Assembly: GCA_028687155.1 (NCBI GenBank)
Contig: JAQUAR010000041.1
Coordinates: forward strand, 1-8,982
DNA length: 8,982 nt
Direction: 5' to 3'
Origin: Methylacidiphilaceae bacterium
GTDB taxonomy: Bacteria; Verrucomicrobiota; Verrucomicrobiia; Methylacidiphilales; Methylacidiphilaceae
This document shows positions 6,297-8,982 of the stretch, piece after piece; positions within the stretch are counted from its first letter, which is position 1; every line of letters starts with the position of its first letter. The translations under genes and the position numbers were made by a program. The notes under the pieces are model-generated. The model ran no database searches. It saw only the letters and a program-made list of their open reading frames with translations, and was not told the DNA's origin.

Positions 6297-6320
6297 GTTC
6301 GCGGCGTTTCGGGTGCGAAC
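6297..6320. repeat. Inverted repeat in the ABC exporter/Uma2 gap
   Basis: GTTCGC and GCGAAC face each other across a 12-base loop just after the ABC exporter stop. A GC palindrome GGGCGCCC follows at 6279-6286. Neither is followed by a T-run on the minus strand, so an intrinsic terminator is not shown. It could be a weak mRNA-end hairpin. Confidence 0.3.
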
Positions 6321-6337
6321 TCTGTGGGATAGGCAGG

Positions 6338-8164
6338 CTAGGAAATGTCCACTACGTCCCCTTGCCGCTCCGAGCCTTGCGCTTCCCAGAGCCGCCGGTA
6401 GAGGCCGCCTTGAGCGAGGAGATCGCGGTGTCGGCCCGATTCGGAGATGCGGCCTGCGTTCAGTACGTAGATCCAATCCATTTCTCTGGCAAGGTGAAGC
6501 CGATGGGTGATCAGTAGCGTGGTCTGGCGGAAGGAGAGAAGAAGCAGGCTCTGAAGTACTTCGCCCTCGAAGGCGGGATCCAACGATCCGGTCGGTTCGT
6601 CGAGCAGGAGGATCGGGGCTTGTCGGAGGAAGGCGCGGGCAATTCCGATCCGCTGTCGCTGGCCACCGCTCAAGGTCAGTCCGCGCTCGCCGACGGGGGT
6701 CTGATATTTCTGCGGCAGCCGCTCGATGAACTCATCGGCGCGCGCGGCGTGGGCCGCCTTTTCGATTTCGGCAAGCGAGGCGGAGGCCTTTCCCAGGGCG
6801 ATGTTCTCGAGGATGGTGCCCTGGAAGAGCAGGGTATCCTGGAGTACGATCGCCATGTTCTCGCGGAGCGATCTTTTGGTTACGATCCGGATATCGATCC
6901 CGTCGATCCGGATCGTGCCCTCGGATGGCTCGAAAAAGCGGGGAAGAAGGGAAAGGAGCGTGCTTTTCCCACTGCCGGTCGGACCCACGATGGCAATGCG
7001 CTGTCCCGGGGCGATCGAGAAGGAGAGGTGGTGCAGAATCGAAGGATGCCCTTCGTAGGCAAACGACACCCGTTCGAAGCGGATTTCCCCACGCAGACGC
7101 GGCAAGATCGAGGCGTTCGGCAGATCGGGGATCGCGTTGTCGGTTCGGAGGACGTCGAATACGCGGCTTAGCCGCGCTGCCGCATCCTCCAGGGCCCAGG
7201 CAGTGTAAGACAGCTGCTCAAGCGGTTGGTAGAGGAGCGCCAAGTAACTTAGGAAGATCCATAATTCCCCCACGGTCAGACGGCCGAGAGCGACCTGCTG
7301 CGCTCCGACGAAGAGAACCAGCGCGGTGCCCAAGGCGGTGATCACCGTCGCTGCCATGACGGACAGGCTGTTGGTCCGAAGGAAGGCGAGATTGGTCTGT
7401 CGGCTTTTCTCGGCATGACGGCGGAAGGAAGCGAGGACGTCTTCTTCCCGCCCATAGGCCTGGAGCAGCTGGATGTTGGTCAATCCCTCCGAAACATGGG
7501 CAAGCACCGTGCTCTCCTTCTCTTGAACCTCTCCGCTCTCCCTGCGGATCCGGTCCGCGAAATGGGTGATGACGAACCAGAGAAAGGGAAGGATTCCGAG
7601 CGCGCACGCCGCCAAGAGCGGGTTCACCCGGAACAGGACGATGGCGGCGGCGATTAGCGTGGCGCTCGACCCCAAGACTGTGCCCAGCCCTTTTTGGAAA
7701 AGCGTCTGAACTGCCTGGGCGTCATAGGTCACCCGGTAGGCCAGATCTGCGCCGACGCGGCTCCGATGGTAGGAGAGCGGAAGGCCCTGCAAACAGTCGA
7801 AGAGGTCGGTGCGAAGCAGGACCAGAGCGCGCAGCCCGCATTGATAGAGGAGAGAAGTGGCCCAGAGATTGAGGCCTCCGTGCAGCAGGGAAAATCCGAC
7901 GAGCGCCGAAGCGGCGCCGAAAGCGGCTTCCGGCGGAGAAAGGGGCCGGCCCAGGAAGAGCACCTTGGCGTGAGGCGAAAGCAGAACGTGGTCGATGAGC
8001 CACTGCACCGGCCACGGGCGAAGGAGACTTGCCGCCACCGTCAAGAGAAGCAGGAGGGTGGCGAAGAGCACGGAGCCGAAGAGCCCGGAAAAGTAGGGGA
8101 AGGTCTCTCGATAGAGGACCCAGCGGCCCTTGCCTCCGCCTCCCATGCCCGATTTCGCCGACAC
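6338..8164 (-). CDS. ABC exporter half-transporter (fused permease and ATPase, MsbA/lipid-export type)
   Basis: The 608-residue product has the type IV exporter order: six membrane helices in about residues 24-320, then one ATPase domain from about 360. ATPase motifs are all present: aromatic Y370 (A-loop), GPTGSGKST (394-402, Walker A), VLQD (440-443, Q-loop), LSGGQRQR (498-505, signature), ILLLDEPTGSLDP (518-530, Walker B, catalytic Glu, D-loop) and ITHR (552-555, H-loop). It should act as a homodimer in the inner membrane, exporting a lipid, glycolipid or other amphiphile; the substrate cannot be read from sequence. The GTG start (complement of 8162-8164) is preferred over an ATG six codons later because AAGGAG lies six bases upstream. 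The gene begins three bases after the stop of a membrane glycosyltransferase gene, so the two are probably one operon and the cargo may be glycosylated. The interface looks catalytically complete. Confidence 0.95.
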   Translation of the reverse strand: MSAKSGMGGGGKGRWVLYRETFPYFSGLFGSVLFATLLLLLTVAASLLRPWPVQWLIDHVLLSPHAKVLFLGRPLSPPEAAFGAASALVGFSLLHGGLNLWATSLLYQCGLRALVLLRTDLFDCLQGLPLSYHRSRVGADLAYRVTYDAQAVQTLFQKGLGTVLGSSATLIAAAIVLFRVNPLLAACALGILPFLWFVITHFADRIRRESGEVQEKESTVLAHVSEGLTNIQLLQAYGREEDVLASFRRHAEKSRQTNLAFLRTNSLSVMAATVITALGTALVLFVGAQQVALGRLTVGELWIFLSYLALLYQPLEQLSYTAWALEDAAARLSRVFDVLRTDNAIPDLPNASILPRLRGEIRFERVSFAYEGHPSILHHLSFSIAPGQRIAIVGPTGSGKSTLLSLLPRFFEPSEGTIRIDGIDIRIVTKRSLRENMAIVLQDTLLFQGTILENIALGKASASLAEIEKAAHAARADEFIERLPQKYQTPVGERGLTLSGGQRQRIGIARAFLRQAPILLLDEPTGSLDPAFEGEVLQSLLLLSFRQTTLLITHRLHLAREMDWIYVLNAGRISESGRHRDLLAQGGLYRRLWEAQGSERQGDVVDIS

Positions 8165-8167
8165 CTC

Positions 8168-8982
8168 TCACTCCTTCTCGCGCGGCGAATCGAAGGACGA
8201 GCCGGGCCGTGAGCCGAAGGGCAGCCAGGGAACCAGGACGAGACCGAGTCGTTGGCCCGCCCTGTCTGCCAGTTCTGCGATCCTACGCCGAACGCGCAAT
8301 CCTTCTCGAACCCAGAGGAGGAGAGCCGGCGCAGCTCCCAAGAGGCAGAGGAGGGCGGGGCGACCGAAGGCGGCTAGACCCGCGATCGCTGCGAAGAGTC
8401 CGAATGTCCATGCAAGGACGGCCAAGGGACTTGGCCGGAGGAAGATCCCCACCCGCAGGAGTCTTTTGCCTTGAGGATAGACTTCGGTCAAGGTGCGCAG
8501 ACGCACATTCCACCAAGGCCCGGCAAAGACGTGAATGTCCCAGTCGTCCCAGCCGGAATCGAGCGCATAGGCATAGCGATTCTCCGCCAGGACGGATTGA
8601 ATCCGGTCGAGGAGCTCCAGCCGTTCGGTGCCCGATTCACTCCAAAGAGCCACTCCTTCCCGCGAGGACGTCGCCTTGGTTGTACAAGCTTCTGTCGAGA
8701 CGCCCGGGCAGGGAGGGACCGGCTTGCCCCGAAGCCACGTGAATCGGCGGGGAATGCCTCGAGCCAGAGGCTGAAGGAAGGCCAAGACGACAAGGAGGAG
8801 TCGATGGGACCCGCTCGCAAAGGGCCGTGCCATCTCGGCGCGAAGCCCATAAACTACTGCCGGAACCAGGCTGGCGGAAAGCAGGAGGAGCGCTGGTGCG
8901 AAGAAGGCCGGCCAGCGCAGGCCGAGTAGTACTGAAAGGAGCAGCAGGGCCAGCCATTCCCCGCTGGAGACGGCCGCAAGCC
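8168..8982 (-). CDS. Family 2 glycosyltransferase-like membrane protein, C-terminal part (5' end outside window)
   Basis: The frame stays open from the stop (complement of 8168-8170) to the window edge, giving 270 residues. An internal ATG at 8833 exists but the hydrophobic sequence continues upstream of it, so the gene surely begins outside. From the visible part: hydrophobic helices (WLALLLLSVLLGL; WPAFFAPALLLLSASLVP), then VVYGLRAE and LLLVVLAFLQPLARG followed by FTWLRGKP. Next come a soluble insert with GWDDWDIHVFAGPWWNVRLR and a final membrane pair (about LAVLAWTFGLFAAIAGLAAF and LLCLLGAAPALLLWV). The FLQPLAR-R-WLRG segment followed by a WDxxV domain resembles the tail of a family of membrane-bound GT2 glycosyltransferases. 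The catalytic GT-A domain with its DxD motif would lie upstream and cannot be seen. Next to an ABC exporter, a role in making an exported glycan or glycolipid is likely but inferred. Confidence 0.62.
   Translation of the reverse strand, partial: LAAVSSGEWLALLLLSVLLGLRWPAFFAPALLLLSASLVPAVVYGLRAEMARPFASGSHRLLLVVLAFLQPLARGIPRRFTWLRGKPVPPCPGVSTEACTTKATSSREGVALWSESGTERLELLDRIQSVLAENRYAYALDSGWDDWDIHVFAGPWWNVRLRTLTEVYPQGKRLLRVGIFLRPSPLAVLAWTFGLFAAIAGLAAFGRPALLCLLGAAPALLLWVREGLRVRRRIAELADRAGQRLGLVLVPWLPFGSRPGSSFDSPREKE
8171..8176 (-). promoter_or_regulatory. Ribosome binding site of the ABC exporter gene (supports GTG start)
   Basis: AAGGAG on the minus strand, within the last codons of the glycosyltransferase gene and six bases before the GTG at 8164. 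It decides for GTG over the internal ATG at 8146 and suggests coupled translation. Confidence 0.65.

Noticed and set aside
6279..6320. Intrinsic terminator after the ABC exporter
   Set aside because: An inverted repeat and a GC palindrome are present, but no T-run follows on the minus strand.
5624..6342. Similar AGGCAGG(T/C)TA strings at the ends of the Uma2 and ABC exporter genes (5635-5643 and 6331-6340) as a repeat or att site
   Set aside because: Only about ten bases are shared, there is no extension, and no mobile genes lie between; chance is likely.
7694..8212. Plus-strand open frames opposite the ABC exporter
   Set aside because: The exporter has all ATPase motifs; these are shadow frames with biased composition.
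8168..8833. Complete 221-residue protein starting at ATG 8833
   Set aside because: The frame continues open to the window edge with clear hydrophobic helices, so this is the tail of a longer gene.

Overview
The window is a GC-rich (about 60% by eye), tightly packed bacterial chromosome segment. It has two opposed gene blocks that meet tail to tail near position 5635. No rRNA, tRNA, CRISPR array or insertion sequence was seen. The gene order murB-ddl-ftsQ-ftsA-ftsZ on the + strand is the end of a division and cell wall (dcw) cluster. This order, with a highly divergent FtsZ and high GC, suggests a Verrucomicrobia-type (PVC) bacterium, perhaps a GC-rich methylacidiphilal lineage. That placement is inference; no marker RNA is present to prove it.

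Plus-strand block (1-5630): the 3' end of a MurB-like gene, D-Ala-D-Ala ligase (ddl), ftsQ, ftsA, an FtsZ-like gene in the ftsZ position, then an XRE-type regulator fused to a molybdate/PBP-like ligand domain. Spacings are tiny (a 4-base overlap, 1 base, 10 bases, 37 bases, 59 bases), so the dcw genes are probably co-transcribed. The promoter must lie upstream of the window. Together they would make the peptidoglycan precursor dipeptide (Ddl), link the septal synthase complex (FtsQ), and anchor and organise the Z-ring (FtsA, FtsZ).

Minus-strand block (8982-5641, read leftwards): the C-terminal part of a membrane-bound family 2 glycosyltransferase, a full-length ABC exporter half-transporter starting 3 bases later, and, after a 94-base gap, a Uma2-family (DUF820) putative nuclease. 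The first two look like one operon for making and exporting a glycan or glycolipid.

The standout is the FtsZ-like protein at 3253-4398. It keeps the FtsZ position, length, overall N-domain pattern and a near-perfect C-terminal FtsA-binding peptide (LDIPAYRRR). It has lost almost every residue needed for GTP binding and hydrolysis: the GGGTGTG tubulin signature, the IPND loop and the acidic T7 loop. The MurB-like tail at the left edge also seems to lack its catalytic Glu (Asn instead). The window may therefore hold a division cluster in which some enzymes have become non-catalytic.
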